Below are positions 25,101-33,434 of a DNA stretch of 64,000 nucleotides, piece after piece (within the stretch, counting starts at the first letter, position 1; each line of letters starts with the position of its first letter). Position numbers and translations under genes: made by a program. The DNA is taken from NCBI RefSeq assembly GCF_900103505.1, contig NZ_FNIA01000018.1, forward strand, positions 1-64,000, in the 5' to 3' direction. This stretch comes from Haloarchaeobius iranensis (lineage in GTDB: Archaea; Halobacteriota; Halobacteria; Halobacteriales; Natrialbaceae). The notes beneath the pieces were generated by a model. The model did not search any database and was not told the DNA's origin. It saw only the letters and a program-made list of their open reading frames with translations.

Positions 25101-25358
25101 ATGCGGCTTACGGACGACCGAGGGATGAACTCGCAGGTCGCGGTCGTGTCGATCGTGGCCATCGCGTTCGTGGCGGTCGTGACGGTGTTCTGGGCCGGGC
25201 CGAGCGTCGGGAAGGAGGTGGTCCCCGACGGTGCGCTGTCCCGGAACGCCGGCTCGCCGTCCGTATCGAACCTGACAGTGCAGGGTTCCGGTGTACTCGG
25301 GCTCCCAGTCGGTGGGAACGTGTTCCGGGATACTTTTACCCTGGCTTCGGAAGGTTGA
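25101..25358 (+). CDS. Possible small single-helix exported or pilin-like protein
   Basis: The 85-residue frame begins MRLTDDRGMNSQ followed by a 20-residue hydrophobic helix (VAVVSIVAIAFVAVVTVFW) and a polar C-terminal part. The DDRG just before the helix resembles the processing site of haloarchaeal type IV pilin-like proteins, but the match is short. Codon use is haloarchaeal for most of its length. It ends 17 bases before the halocyanin gene, whose promoter (TACTTTTACC near 25336) lies inside it. No promoter of its own is clear. It could be spurious. Confidence 0.4.
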   Translation: MRLTDDRGMNSQVAVVSIVAIAFVAVVTVFWAGPSVGKEVVPDGALSRNAGSPSVSNLTVQGSGVLGLPVGGNVFRDTFTLASEG

Positions 25359-25375
25359 CCGAGGTCTGGTCCCCG

Positions 25376-26251
25376 ATGTACGACTCCGACGACACACCAG
25401 CGACGCGACGGCGCACAGTACTGAAAGCGGCCGGAACGACCCTCCTGCTCGGGGGGCTCGCGGGCTGTAGTGCGGACGGCGATGGAACGTCGACGCCGAC
25501 GGACACCCCGACCGATACCCAGACGGCCACGGCTGAACCGACCGCGACGGACGAACCCGAACCGAGGACAGAGAGCGGTTCGGCCGGGCAGTCGACGGCG
25601 GAGACGGTCGTCGAGGTCGGCGCGGACGGCGACTTCGTCTTCGAGCCCGGTACCGAGGAGCCCCTGTACGTCACGCCGGGGACCGAGGTGCTGTTCGGCT
25701 GGGAGTCCGGCAGCCACAGTATCGTCGTCGGCGAGACGCCAGACGGTGCGACGTGGGATGGCCACGAGACGGTCGAGGACGCCGGGTTCACGCACCGACA
25801 CACGTTCGAGACGCTCGGCGAGTACCGGTTCCACTGCGAGCCGCACCGGAGCCTCGGCATGACCGGCACCATCGTCGTCAACGAGACCGGCCGGCCGCCC
25901 GAACCCGAGACTGAACAGCCCAGCACCGAGGGACCCGTCCGCCTCGGCGACGACGGCACCGCCGAGATACTCGTCGGTGCCGACGGCGACTTCGTCTTCG
26001 AACCGGGCACCGAACGCTCGGTGAGCGTGCCCCCCGGAACGCGGGTGACGTTCGTCTGGGACTCCGACAACCACAACCTGCGGATGGACGAGACGCCGGC
26101 GGGGTCGTCGTGGACGGACCACGAGCTCGTCGAGAACGCTGGCTTCGAGTACGAGCACACGTTCGAGACGCCGGGTCGCTACGAGTTCTACTGCGAGCCA
26201 CACGAGGCCATCGGCATGACCGGCACCCTCCTCGTCGAGTCCACTGAGTAA
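25376..26251 (+). CDS. Two-domain halocyanin (blue copper lipoprotein)
   Basis: This 291-residue exported copper protein carries electrons at the cell surface. The N-terminus has a Tat motif (RRRTVLKAAG) and lipobox (GGLAGC), so it is lipid-anchored. A Thr/Asp/Pro linker leads to two plastocyanin-like domains, about residues 82-160 and 195-290. Each has a full set of type 1 copper ligands: GSHSIVV with FHCEPHRSLGM in the first, and DNHNLRM with FYCEPHEAIGM in the second. Most halocyanins have one domain; the repeat suggests internal duplication. ATG 25376 is chosen because it gives the complete Tat signal. The DUF420 gene follows 32 bases later. Confidence 0.9.
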   Translation: MYDSDDTPATRRRTVLKAAGTTLLLGGLAGCSADGDGTSTPTDTPTDTQTATAEPTATDEPEPRTESGSAGQSTAETVVEVGADGDFVFEPGTEEPLYVTPGTEVLFGWESGSHSIVVGETPDGATWDGHETVEDAGFTHRHTFETLGEYRFHCEPHRSLGMTGTIVVNETGRPPEPETEQPSTEGPVRLGDDGTAEILVGADGDFVFEPGTERSVSVPPGTRVTFVWDSDNHNLRMDETPAGSSWTDHELVENAGFEYEHTFETPGRYEFYCEPHEAIGMTGTLLVESTE

Positions 26252-26283
26252 CGGCTTTGGGTGTCCAGCCCCGAGCGCCGGAT

Positions 26284-26853
26284 ATGCAACAGATGGTCAA
26301 GCGGAACGTCCCGGCGGTGACAGCCGTCCTCTCCATCGTCTCCCTCGCGCTGGTCTTCGGCGCGGCGCGGCAGCTCATCCCGAAGTCGCTGCTCCCGGCC
26401 GCGCCCGACTGGCTCGTCTCGGCCATCCCGCACGTGAACGCGGTCATCAGCGTCGTCGCTGTCGTCGTCATCCTCGCCGGCCTCCGCGCCATCAAGCAGG
26501 ACCGGTGGGACCGCCACCGGAAGCTGATGGGAACCGGCGTCGTCCTGTTCGTGATATTCCTCGCGCTCTACCTCTACAAGGTCGCACTGAAGGGCCCGAA
26601 CACGTTCCCGGGCTCGGGCGTCGCGGAGCTGGCGTACCTCGCCATCCTGGCGATCCACATGATACTCGCCATCGCCTGCATCCCGCTGCTGTACTACGTG
26701 CTCCTGCTCGCGGTGACCCGGCCGATGAGCGAGCTCTCCGAGACGGTACACCCGAAAATCGGCCGCATCGCCGCCCCGCTCTGGCTGATATCGTTCGTGC
26801 TCGGCACCGTCGTCTACGTCATGCTGTACCTGGTGCCGGCGAGCGCCTACTGA
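26284..26853 (+). CDS. DUF420 family membrane protein
   Basis: The 189-residue protein has five transmembrane segments: about residues 10-30, 48-68, 82-102, 115-140 and 160-182. It matches the DUF420 family (PHVNAVISVVAVVVILAG with conserved His; RHRKLMGTGVVLFVIFL; AILAIHMILAIACIPL). Conserved histidines and common linkage to terminal oxidase genes suggest a role in cytochrome oxidase assembly or haem/copper handling, not proven. Its place directly after the halocyanin gene on the same strand fits respiratory electron transfer. Its stop abuts the stop of the convergent acetyltransferase gene with no gap. Confidence 0.88.
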   Translation: MQQMVKRNVPAVTAVLSIVSLALVFGAARQLIPKSLLPAAPDWLVSAIPHVNAVISVVAVVVILAGLRAIKQDRWDRHRKLMGTGVVLFVIFLALYLYKVALKGPNTFPGSGVAELAYLAILAIHMILAIACIPLLYYVLLLAVTRPMSELSETVHPKIGRIAAPLWLISFVLGTVVYVMLYLVPASAY

Positions 26854-27390
26854 TCAGTCCCGGTTCCGCCACTGGTCGGCCGTGACGGCGTAGATGTGCG
26901 AGTCGTGGTGCTCGCCGTCGACGAACGCCCAGTTCGGGATGGTACCGACGCGCTCCATGCCGATGGACTGCAGCATCGCGTTGGACTTCTCGTTGAACGC
27001 GAACGCCTCCGCACGCACGGTCTCCATGCGTCGTTCGCCGATGAGAAAGTCGATGAAGGTGGTGGTCGCGTCCGTGCCGTAGCCCTGTCCGTGGGCGTCG
27101 CTCGCAATCCACGCCGACATGACCGCATGGCCGTGGCGCTCGCTCATCCAGTTCGAGTTGATGACACCGATGGGCTCGTCACCAGCGACGACGAGGAGGT
27201 TGAAGCCGTCGTCGCTCGACACCTCCTCCTCGATCCACTCCTCGTGCTGTGTCTCGTTCTGTGGCTCGGCGATACCCAGGGGGACCCGTACTTCGGGGTC
27301 GTTCAGGGCCTCGGTGAGGAACTCGGCGTCCTCCGTCTCGATGGTGCAGAGGTCGACGCGGTCGCCTTCGAGGAAGGTTGCTCCGGGCAT
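26854..27390 (-). CDS. GNAT family N-acetyltransferase (RimJ/RimL type)
   Basis: This 178-residue enzyme belongs to the GNAT_3 (RimJ/RimL-like) group that acetylates protein N-termini or small amines with acetyl-CoA. The N-terminal strand LEGDRVDLCTIETEDAEFL, the acetyl-CoA loop ASDAHGQGYGTDATTTFIDF, and FAFNEKSNAMLQSIGMERVG are visible. ATG 27390 (MPGATF) is supported by a GTTTAAG element centred 27 bases upstream. The acceptor substrate cannot be told from sequence. It is transcribed in the same direction as purF upstream but has its own promoter. Confidence 0.88.
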   Translation of the reverse strand: MPGATFLEGDRVDLCTIETEDAEFLTEALNDPEVRVPLGIAEPQNETQHEEWIEEEVSSDDGFNLLVVAGDEPIGVINSNWMSERHGHAVMSAWIASDAHGQGYGTDATTTFIDFLIGERRMETVRAEAFAFNEKSNAMLQSIGMERVGTIPNWAFVDGEHHDSHIYAVTADQWRNRD

Positions 27391-27426
27391 AGGAACACCG
27401 TCACGCGGACGGCTCTTAAACGGCCG

Positions 27427-27453
27427 GCCACGTGTGGTACCACGGGACGTGGC
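27427..27453. terminator. Nested palindrome between purF and the acetyltransferase gene
   Basis: GCCACGT (27427-27433) pairs with ACGTGGC (27447-27453), and between them is the perfect palindrome GTGGTACCAC. It begins 8 bases after the purF stop on the minus strand, so it may form the 3' end structure of the purF message. It sits just upstream of the acetyltransferase promoter. Confidence 0.35.
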
Positions 27454-27460
27454 TCTCGGG

Positions 27461-28942
27461 TCAGTCGTCGGCAGCGAGGTCCTGCCCACCGATGACTGGC
27501 CGCTCGACCTCGCGGTCGGTCGACTCGCCGTCGATGTCGTACGGGTACTCGCCGGTGACACAGCCGAGACAGAGGTCGGCCCGCGAGCGGTTCAGCGCGT
27601 CGGCGACGGCGTCGATGGAGAGGTAGGAGAGGGAGTCGGCTTCGATGGCCTCGCGGATGTCCTCGACGTCCTGGTTGGCCGCGATGAGCTCCTCGCGCGT
27701 GGCCATGTCGATGCCCATGTAGCAGGGCGCGACGATGGGCGGCGCGCCGATGCGCATGTGGACCTCCTCCGCCCCGCAGTCCTTGAGCAGGGCGACGAGC
27801 TGGGTCGAGGTCGTGCCGCGGACGATGGAGTCGTCGATGAGCGTGACTGTCTTGCCCTCGACGGTCGACTTGATGGGGTTGAGCTTCAGGCGGACGGCTC
27901 GCTCGCGCTCGTCCTGGGTCGGCATGATGAACGTCCGACCCACGTAGCGGTTCTTCATCAGGCCCTCCGCGAACTCGGTGGTCGAACCGGCCTCCTGTGC
28001 TGCCTCGGCGTAGCCGGATGCGAACGCCCGTCCGGAGTCTGGCACGGGCATCACCACGTCGGTCTCGATGCCGGACTCGTCCCAGAGGTGGCGGCCGAGC
28101 TCGCGTCGCACCTCGTAGACGAGCTCGTCGTCGATGACGGAGTCGGGACGGGCGAAGTAGACGTGTTCGAAGAAGCAGTGCGCGGTGTTCTCCTGTTCGA
28201 CGAGCTGGTAGGAGTCGAAGCCGGAGCCGTCCTCGTGGAGGACGACGAGCTCGCCGGGCTGGACGTCGCGGACGAGGTCGCCGTCGAGCGTGTCGATGGC
28301 GGCGGACTCGCTGGCGAGCACGTAGCCGTCGTCGAGTTCGCCGATGCAGAGCGGGCGGTTGCCCTCGGGGTCGCGGACGCCGAGGACGGTCTCGTCGTGC
28401 ATGATGGTCAGCGAGTAGGAGCCGTGGATGCGGCTCATGGTCCGTTTGACCGCGCGCACGAGGTCGGCCTCGAGCAGGTTCCGCGCGAGGTCGTGGGCGA
28501 TGACCTCGGTGTCGCCGTCGGAGGTGAACGCGTGGCCGAGTCCCGCCAGCTCGTCGCGGATCTCGCCGGCGTTGACGAGGTTCCCGTTGTGACTGAGCGC
28601 GAGCGAGCCGGACTTGAACGAGACGGTGAACGGCTGCGCACAGGACTTGTCGACGCTCCCCGCCGTCGGGTAGCGGACGTGGCCGATGCCGGAGTCGCCG
28701 TTGAGCCGTTCGATGTCGGCCTCGTCGAAGGCGTCGCCGACGAGCCCCATCTCGACGTGGTCGTGCTGCTGGAAGCCGTCGTGGGTGACGATGCCCGCGG
28801 ACTCCTGCCCGCGGTGCTGGAGCGCGTAGAGGGAGTAGTACAGCGGCCGCGCGGCGGCGCGGTCGTCGAGCGCGACGCCGACGACGCCGCATTTCTCGGT
28901 TGGTCCGCTCCGGTGCGGGGACTGCCCCGACCCGTGTGTCAT
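27461..28942 (-). CDS. purF: Amidophosphoribosyltransferase
   Basis: This 493-residue enzyme makes phosphoribosylamine from PRPP and glutamine, the first committed step of purine synthesis. A 17-residue propeptide precedes C18 (CGVVGVALDD), the N-terminal nucleophile of the glutaminase domain. HRGQESAGIVTHDG and SHNGNLVNAGEIRDEL are glutaminase landmarks. The synthase half has VTLIDDSIVRGTTSTQLV, the PRPP loop. Four cysteines are placed for an iron-sulfur cluster (HCFFEH, APCYMG and DLCLGCVTGEYP). A TATA-like element near 28970 supports ATG 28942. Confidence 0.95.
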   Translation of the reverse strand: MTHGSGQSPHRSGPTEKCGVVGVALDDRAAARPLYYSLYALQHRGQESAGIVTHDGFQQHDHVEMGLVGDAFDEADIERLNGDSGIGHVRYPTAGSVDKSCAQPFTVSFKSGSLALSHNGNLVNAGEIRDELAGLGHAFTSDGDTEVIAHDLARNLLEADLVRAVKRTMSRIHGSYSLTIMHDETVLGVRDPEGNRPLCIGELDDGYVLASESAAIDTLDGDLVRDVQPGELVVLHEDGSGFDSYQLVEQENTAHCFFEHVYFARPDSVIDDELVYEVRRELGRHLWDESGIETDVVMPVPDSGRAFASGYAEAAQEAGSTTEFAEGLMKNRYVGRTFIMPTQDERERAVRLKLNPIKSTVEGKTVTLIDDSIVRGTTSTQLVALLKDCGAEEVHMRIGAPPIVAPCYMGIDMATREELIAANQDVEDIREAIEADSLSYLSIDAVADALNRSRADLCLGCVTGEYPYDIDGESTDREVERPVIGGQDLAADD

Positions 28943-28964
28943 GTGAGAGGGTCAGGTTCCGGAC

Positions 28965-28973
28965 GGTAAAAAT
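28965..28973 (-). promoter_or_regulatory. TATA-like element of purF
   Basis: Minus-strand ATTTTTACC is centred 27 bases before ATG 28942. Just upstream, TATGCA and TGCATA (around 29014-29031) form a 6-base inverted repeat that could be a regulatory site. Confidence 0.55.
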
Positions 28974-29099
28974 CCCCGTGGTTGTGTTCTCCTGACCGCT
29001 GCTACAGGAAGATGTATGCACTTTCTTGCATAGAATGTTGGCCCGAGCCACGGAGCCGGGGCTCGTGGTCGGTGGAGAACGCGAGTGAGAATCGGGGAG

Positions 29100-29273
29100 T
29101 TACTCGCCGGCCTTCGACTGCCACTCGTAGTCGCGGCGCTTGGCGGACTTGCCGAAGCCACACGAGGAGCAGACGCTTTTCTTCACGTGATAGGACTTCT
29201 CACCACACCGTCGGCACTTCACGTGCGTCGTGGTGTTCTTCTTGCCTTGGGAGGGGGTTCCTGCACCAGTCAT
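29100..29273 (-). CDS. rpl37e: Large ribosomal subunit protein eL37
   Basis: The 57-residue protein is ribosomal protein eL37, a small zinc-ribbon component of the 50S subunit. It reads [20 protein letters not shown], then [20 protein letters not shown], with the two CxxC pairs binding zinc, and ends [15 protein letters not shown]. Its ATG overlaps the TGA of the LSm gene as ATGA, so the two are translated from one message. It is strongly basic, unlike most proteins here, as expected for rRNA binding. Confidence 0.96.
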   Translation of the reverse strand: MTGAGTPSQGKKNTTTHVKCRRCGEKSYHVKKSVCSSCGFGKSAKRRDYEWQSKAGE

Positions 29274-29464
29274 GGAGTTATCGAAACGACGTTATCGCCG
29301 CGTATAATGGTTGTGTTGTCGCCTCGGTCCAGCACGAGGTTCATGTGCTGGTCGTAGCCGGTGAGCTCGCCGTCGTACTCCTCGCCGTCCTTCAGTCGGA
29401 CCGTGACCTGCTCGCCCACGGAGGCTTCGAGCACGTCAAGCGGCCTGCCACTCGATTCACTCAT
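29270..29464 (-). CDS. lsm: Sm-like archaeal protein (LSm)
   Basis: This 64-residue Sm-fold protein forms a ring that binds U-rich RNA. Sm motif 1 is [20 protein letters not shown] with YDQHMNLVL; motif 2 is [12 protein letters not shown]. It is shorter than typical Sm1 proteins because the loop between motifs is trimmed, as in haloarchaea. It overlaps rpl37e by four bases, a conserved archaeal arrangement linking an RNA-binding protein with the ribosome. A CATAAAC box at 29488-29495 (minus strand GTTTATG) is centred 27 bases upstream. Confidence 0.95.
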   Translation of the reverse strand: MSESSGRPLDVLEASVGEQVTVRLKDGEEYDGELTGYDQHMNLVLDRGDNTTIIRGDNVVSITP

Positions 29465-29487
29465 ACTCACACGGCCTTGCGACGCCT

Positions 29488-29495
29488 TCATAAAC
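29488..29495 (-). promoter_or_regulatory. TATA-like element of the lsm-rpl37e operon
   Basis: Minus-strand GTTTATGA is centred 27 bases before ATG 29464 and drives both genes. Confidence 0.6.
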
Positions 29496-29526
29496 GTACC
29501 GAGTCGCGGACGGGATATCGGATTTC

Positions 29527-30591
29527 CTACACGTCCACGCCGAACGTCTCGTACTCGGCGCTCTGGTCGGCGAAAGCGGCGAGCAGGTCGGCGACTGCGT
29601 CGAGGTCGTCGGTGTCGATGACCTCGACCGGCGTGTGCATGTAGCGGTTCGGGACGCCGAGGTTCAGCGTCGGGACGCCACCGCGGGCGGTGTAGAACGA
29701 GCGCGCGTCGGTGCCGCCGGCGTTCGGGTCGGCCTGCAGCTGCACGGCGATGTCCGCGTCGGCCGCCGCCTTCCGCACGGCCTGTGCGACGACCGGGTGG
29801 TTCGCGCCGCCACGACCGACGATGGGACCGCCACCGAGCTCGGTGTCGCCCGCCTTGTCGGCCTTCCCGCCGGGGTAGTCCGAGACGTGGGAGACGTCCA
29901 CGACGACGACCGCGTCGGCGTCGACCTCCGTGGCGACCATCTTCGCCCCCTGTGCGCCGACCTCCTCCTGGACGGTCGAGACGGCGTACACCGTCGCGTC
30001 GACGTCGGCCGCGACGGCCCTTCGGAGCGCCTCGGCGGCCGCCCAGGTCCCGACGCGGTTGTCCAGCGCGCGGCCCGCGAGCCGGCTGCCCATGAGCCCC
30101 TCGACGCCGCTGGAGAAGGTGATGGGGTCGCCGACCTCGACGGTCTCGCGCGCTGCCTCGCCGTCTGCGGCCCCGATGTCGACGGTCTGCTGGGAGATGT
30201 CCTCGAACTCGTCCCCGTCGCGCTCGCGGAGGTGGATGGCGGTCTGTGTCACGACACCGGACACCGGGCCGTCGCCGGTGTGGACGGTGACGTGCTGGCC
30301 CTTCGAGACGGTCCGGTCGGAGCCGCCGATGGGCGCGAGGTGGAGGAAGCCGTCGTCGTCGATGCGGTTGACGGAGAACCCGATCTCGTCGGCGTGGCCG
30401 GTGAAGGCCACCGTCGGGGCGTCCGGGCTCCCTTCGGCGACCGCGACCGCGTTGCCGTAGGCGTCCGTCCGTACTTCGTCCGCGAACTGCTCGACGTACT
30501 CGACCCAGATCCGCTGCCCGCGCGTCTCGTAGCCCGACGGACTCGGCGTCTCCAGGAGCTCCGTCAGGAACCCGCGTTCGGTGTCGTCCAT
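29527..30591 (-). CDS. M42 family metallo-aminopeptidase
   Basis: The 354-residue enzyme is an M42 (glutamyl aminopeptidase/TET-like) cytoplasmic peptidase. Two metals are bound by residues in TVAFTGHADEIGFSVN, RALDNRVGTWAAAEAL, STVQEEVGAQGAKMV (catalytic Glu-Glu) and VVDVSHVSDYPG, with a last His in NRYMHTPVEVI. The family assembles large tetrahedral particles that trim peptides. ATG 30591 (MDDTERGFL) has a TTCAAAC element 27 bases upstream. It lies on the strand of lsm but has its own promoter. Confidence 0.92.
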   Translation of the reverse strand: MDDTERGFLTELLETPSPSGYETRGQRIWVEYVEQFADEVRTDAYGNAVAVAEGSPDAPTVAFTGHADEIGFSVNRIDDDGFLHLAPIGGSDRTVSKGQHVTVHTGDGPVSGVVTQTAIHLRERDGDEFEDISQQTVDIGAADGEAARETVEVGDPITFSSGVEGLMGSRLAGRALDNRVGTWAAAEALRRAVAADVDATVYAVSTVQEEVGAQGAKMVATEVDADAVVVVDVSHVSDYPGGKADKAGDTELGGGPIVGRGGANHPVVAQAVRKAAADADIAVQLQADPNAGGTDARSFYTARGGVPTLNLGVPNRYMHTPVEVIDTDDLDAVADLLAAFADQSAEYETFGVDV

Positions 30592-30741
30592 ACGGGTCGA
30601 TGGGACGGCCCCCGTTTGAACCCGACGGTCCCGGCGCGCCCCGATGGGGTGGTCGCACCAGCAGTGGTCGCGGGGACACCGCCCGGCGTCCCCACCTGCC
30701 GAGGCACAACCGCTAAGTTGCCTGTCGAAGAACTGATTCGT

Positions 30742-31038
30742 ATGGAGATTACACTGTTCGAACTCCACTTCGACGGCGACACGAGCTTCGGTCCCACGTT
30801 CGGCGGGGGCGACGACGAGGACGCCGCCGAGGTGGCGGAGACCGATGACGACGAGGGCGACATCGACTGGGGAGACGACACCGAGTCCACCGGCCTCCCG
30901 GGCCCGAGCCCCGTCGCGGTGCTCGTCGGGCTCGTCCTGCTCGTCCTCGTCGCGGTCGGCGTCAAGAAGGCGCTCGGCGGTAGCGAGGAGACCGAGACCG
31001 AGGACTTCGAGCCCGAGATGGTCGAAATCGAGGAGTAG
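30742..31038 (+). CDS. Small single-span membrane protein, function unknown
   Basis: The 98-residue protein starts MEITLFELHFDGDTSFGPTF, has a very acidic stretch (about 24-50), one transmembrane helix at about 57-75 (SPVAVLVGLVLLVLVAVGV), and an acidic tail. The opening is distinctive and probably a conserved haloarchaeal feature, but I know no function. A CTAAGT element about 26 bases before ATG 30742 fits a leaderless message. The DUF2342-type gene follows on the same strand after 53 bases. Confidence 0.7.
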   Translation: MEITLFELHFDGDTSFGPTFGGGDDEDAAEVAETDDDEGDIDWGDDTESTGLPGPSPVAVLVGLVLLVLVAVGVKKALGGSEETETEDFEPEMVEIEE

Positions 31039-31091
31039 AGGCGTTTCCGGCACACAGAAGGGTTTTGCGTACGCGGTCCCAACCCGGCCGT

Positions 31092-32054
31092 GTGAACCTC
31101 TTTCATAGCGTCCGGGCGGTCGCATCCTCCGGCGACGGCGAGGGTGCCATCGACTGGGACGCCGTCGTCGAAGCGGCCCGGGCCGGGACCGACCCCGGCT
31201 CCGTCGAGCTGACCCAGGCCGAGCGGTCCGGCTACGCGACCGACGTGCGGGACGCCCGCGACCGCGTCCGGGAGGTTGCCGCCGTCGACTTCGACGTGCC
31301 GGACACCATCGAGATACAGCACCGCCACCACTGGATCGACGCCAACGTCGCCACGTTCCGCCGGGTGCTCGGCCCGCTCGAGGCCCAGCAGTCGGAGTTC
31401 CTCCCCGGCGTCGCCCGTACGGTGAACACCGGCACGATGTCGTTCATGCTCGGCTTCCTCGCGCGGAACGTCCTCGGGCAGTACGACCCGCTGTTGCTCG
31501 CCGACGAGGCCGACGCCGACCACGCGCTCTACTTCGTCCACCCGAACATCCGGCAGGTCGCCACAGACCTCCAGGTCGACTTCCCCCGGTTCCGGCGCTG
31601 GATCGCCTTCCACGAGGTGACCCACGCCGCCGAGTTCGGTGCTGCACCCTGGCTCTCGTCCTACCTCGAAGACAGGATGGAGGAGGGTCTCGAGGACCTC
31701 TCCCACGGGGGCTTCGACCGCGAGGCCTTCCGCGAGATGAACGTCGCGATGACCGTCGTCGAGGGCTACGCGGAACTGCTGATGGACCACGCCTTCGACG
31801 ACGAGTACGCCGACCTCCGCGCGAAGGTCGACGCCCGCAGACAGGCCGGCGGCCCGCTCTCGAAGCTCGCGAAGCGGCTGCTCGGCCTCGGACTCAAGCG
31901 TCAGCAGTACGAGCGCGGCAAGGAGTTCTTCGAGGGTGTCGCTGCCCTGCGCGGACTGGAGGCGGCCGGGGCGGTCTGGGAGTCCCCCGAGCAGCTGCCC
32001 ACGGACGACGAACTCGACGACCCCGGCGCGTGGGTCAGCCGCGTCGGCGTCTGA
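31092..32054 (+). CDS. DUF2342-type zinc metalloprotease-like protein
   Basis: The 320-residue protein matches the DUF2342 / coenzyme F420-related 'zicin-like' metalloprotease group found in actinobacteria and haloarchaea. The metal site is HEVTH in WIAFHEVTHAAEFGAAPWL. The downstream Glu is in VVEGYAELLMDHAF, and a helical region KRQQYERGKEFFEGV follows. The gene begins with GTG (MNLFHSVRAV). The substrate is unknown. No signal peptide is visible, so it is cytoplasmic. It shares its strand with the small membrane protein gene upstream. Confidence 0.85.
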   Translation: MNLFHSVRAVASSGDGEGAIDWDAVVEAARAGTDPGSVELTQAERSGYATDVRDARDRVREVAAVDFDVPDTIEIQHRHHWIDANVATFRRVLGPLEAQQSEFLPGVARTVNTGTMSFMLGFLARNVLGQYDPLLLADEADADHALYFVHPNIRQVATDLQVDFPRFRRWIAFHEVTHAAEFGAAPWLSSYLEDRMEEGLEDLSHGGFDREAFREMNVAMTVVEGYAELLMDHAFDDEYADLRAKVDARRQAGGPLSKLAKRLLGLGLKRQQYERGKEFFEGVAALRGLEAAGAVWESPEQLPTDDELDDPGAWVSRVGV

Positions 32055-32078
32055 TTCCTGCCGCCGCCGACAGCGTCG

Positions 32079-32303
32079 CTACCGACGCGACCGCGACTCC
32101 GTCTCCCGCTGTGCCGAGTGGAACGTGCTGACGAGGTACCACCACAGCAGCGCGCCGACGACGGCCCCGCCGGCTGCCGCCGCCGCGATGACCGCCAGCG
32201 ACGCCTCCGCCTGCAGCGCGACGAGCGCCCCCGACGCGGCGACCATGACGACGAACGTGTACCGGATGCGTTGCATCCCACGCTCGCGGTCCTCGTCGGT
32301 CAT
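32079..32303 (-). CDS. Small two-helix membrane protein
   Basis: The 74-residue protein has two hydrophobic helices (about 14-31 and 35-57: YTFVVMVAASGALVAL and IAAAAAGGAVVGALLWWYLV) with a basic C-terminal tail (RETESRSRR). It is probably an inner-face membrane protein of unknown role. It follows the SnoaL-like gene by 16 bases on the same strand and may be co-transcribed with it. The family is not known to me. Confidence 0.65.
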   Translation of the reverse strand: MTDEDRERGMQRIRYTFVVMVAASGALVALQAEASLAVIAAAAAGGAVVGALLWWYLVSTFHSAQRETESRSRR

Positions 32304-32319
32304 CGATGGCCCGACCATC

Positions 32320-32703
32320 TCAGATCGACCGCGGGGCCGAGACGTGCAGCTGGAGGAACTCCCACTCCTCGTCGTCCCCGTCGAGTGCCTCCAGCACACC
32401 GCTCCAGCGCGAGTCGAAGCCGCGCCGCTCGCCCGTCCGGGTGTCCGTCCAGGCGAGGCGGACGGCGTCCTCGAACAGCGCCAACCCGTCGCGCTCGGTG
32501 ACCGACAGCGCCTCGCTCTCGACGGTCCACTCGTCGGTGGTCCGGCTCTGCTCGCGTAGCGCCTCGCTCACCGCGTCGTAGCCGCTGTACTGGGTGCTTA
32601 TCGCCGCCTTCCACGTCTCCGCGCGCTCGACGAAGTACGGGTACAGCGGCTCCCCCCGGCGTAACGCCTCGTAGTAGTCCAGAACGGTCTCCTCCGGAGT
32701 CAT
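32320..32703 (-). CDS. SnoaL/NTF2-like fold protein
   Basis: This 127-residue protein has the cone-shaped SnoaL/NTF2-like fold pattern: MTPEETVLDYYEALRRGEPL at the start, SGYDAVSEALREQSRT, then strands with WTVESEALSVTERDGLALFE and GFDSRWSGVLEALD. Proteins of this fold are small enzymes or ligand binders, and the pocket residues do not reveal a substrate. GGGTTTGAAACCC at 32725-32737, a perfect palindrome, is centred 28 bases before ATG 32703 and probably contains the promoter. Confidence 0.75.
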   Translation of the reverse strand: MTPEETVLDYYEALRRGEPLYPYFVERAETWKAAISTQYSGYDAVSEALREQSRTTDEWTVESEALSVTERDGLALFEDAVRLAWTDTRTGERRGFDSRWSGVLEALDGDDEEWEFLQLHVSAPRSI

Positions 32704-32769
32704 ACCTCCAGCAACGGCCCGGGCGGGTTTGAAACCCCCGTTCCCCGGTGTGTCGACCCGGCCCCGCCG

Positions 32770-33321
32770 TCACATGAAGCCGCGGTCGACCCCGTCGTCC
32801 TCGATGACATCGTCGAGTTCGGCGTCCAGCACCGCCTCGGCGTCCTCGAACGTCGTCGCGAGGTCGTCCAGTCCCGCCGGCCGGTCGTAGTTGTCGAACT
32901 CCATCGGCCCGAACGCCGGGCTGTCGAGCGCGTCCATCACGTCGTCGAAGAAATCACCCGGCGTCGTGGGTGCGTCCGCGTGCGCCTCCACGACCGCCTC
33001 CAGGCGCTTTGCCGCGTCCTCGGCCTCGGCTTCGTCCTCCGGCGGCGACTGCACCGCGAAGCGGCTCCCGTCGGTCTTCGTCGGGAACAGCGGCGCCAGT
33101 TCGTCGTCCAGCCGTCGCGCCACCTGGGTCCCGACGCCGTGGACCTCGAACGGGTTCTTCGCGTACGTCTTCAGGTGGTAGACGCCACTGTTCGGGTGTC
33201 CGAGGTACAGGTCCTCGCCGAGGCCGTTCGCACGGTCACCTGCGACCGCGCGCCAGCCCTCCGGGTCCGCTCCCGAATCGACCACGTCCGCGACGATGTC
33301 GTCCCAGTCTCGAACGCGCAT
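32770..33321 (-). CDS. Uncharacterised conserved haloarchaeal protein, 183 residues
   Basis: I do not recognise a named domain. The protein is acidic and soluble. It starts MRVRDWDDIVADVVDSGADP, has an alpha/beta part with LYLGHPNSGVYHLKTYAKNP and VHGVGTQVARRLDDELAPLF, then helices. It ends in a long acidic tail (FEDAEAVLDAELDDVIEDDG). The conserved-looking HPNSGVYHLKTY block could be a ligand or nucleic-acid site, but this is only an impression. It reads in the same direction as the two small genes downstream. Confidence 0.65.
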   Translation of the reverse strand: MRVRDWDDIVADVVDSGADPEGWRAVAGDRANGLGEDLYLGHPNSGVYHLKTYAKNPFEVHGVGTQVARRLDDELAPLFPTKTDGSRFAVQSPPEDEAEAEDAAKRLEAVVEAHADAPTTPGDFFDDVMDALDSPAFGPMEFDNYDRPAGLDDLATTFEDAEAVLDAELDDVIEDDGVDRGFM

Positions 33322-33434
33322 GGCCGGGGCTAGTTCGTACTGTCGCAAGAACGTATCGGTGCCTGAACGCTGTGACAGCGGCCCTTGCGGTCGGCTGTTC
33401 CGGAAACCCGGTGTCCATCGAGTGTCTCGACGAC

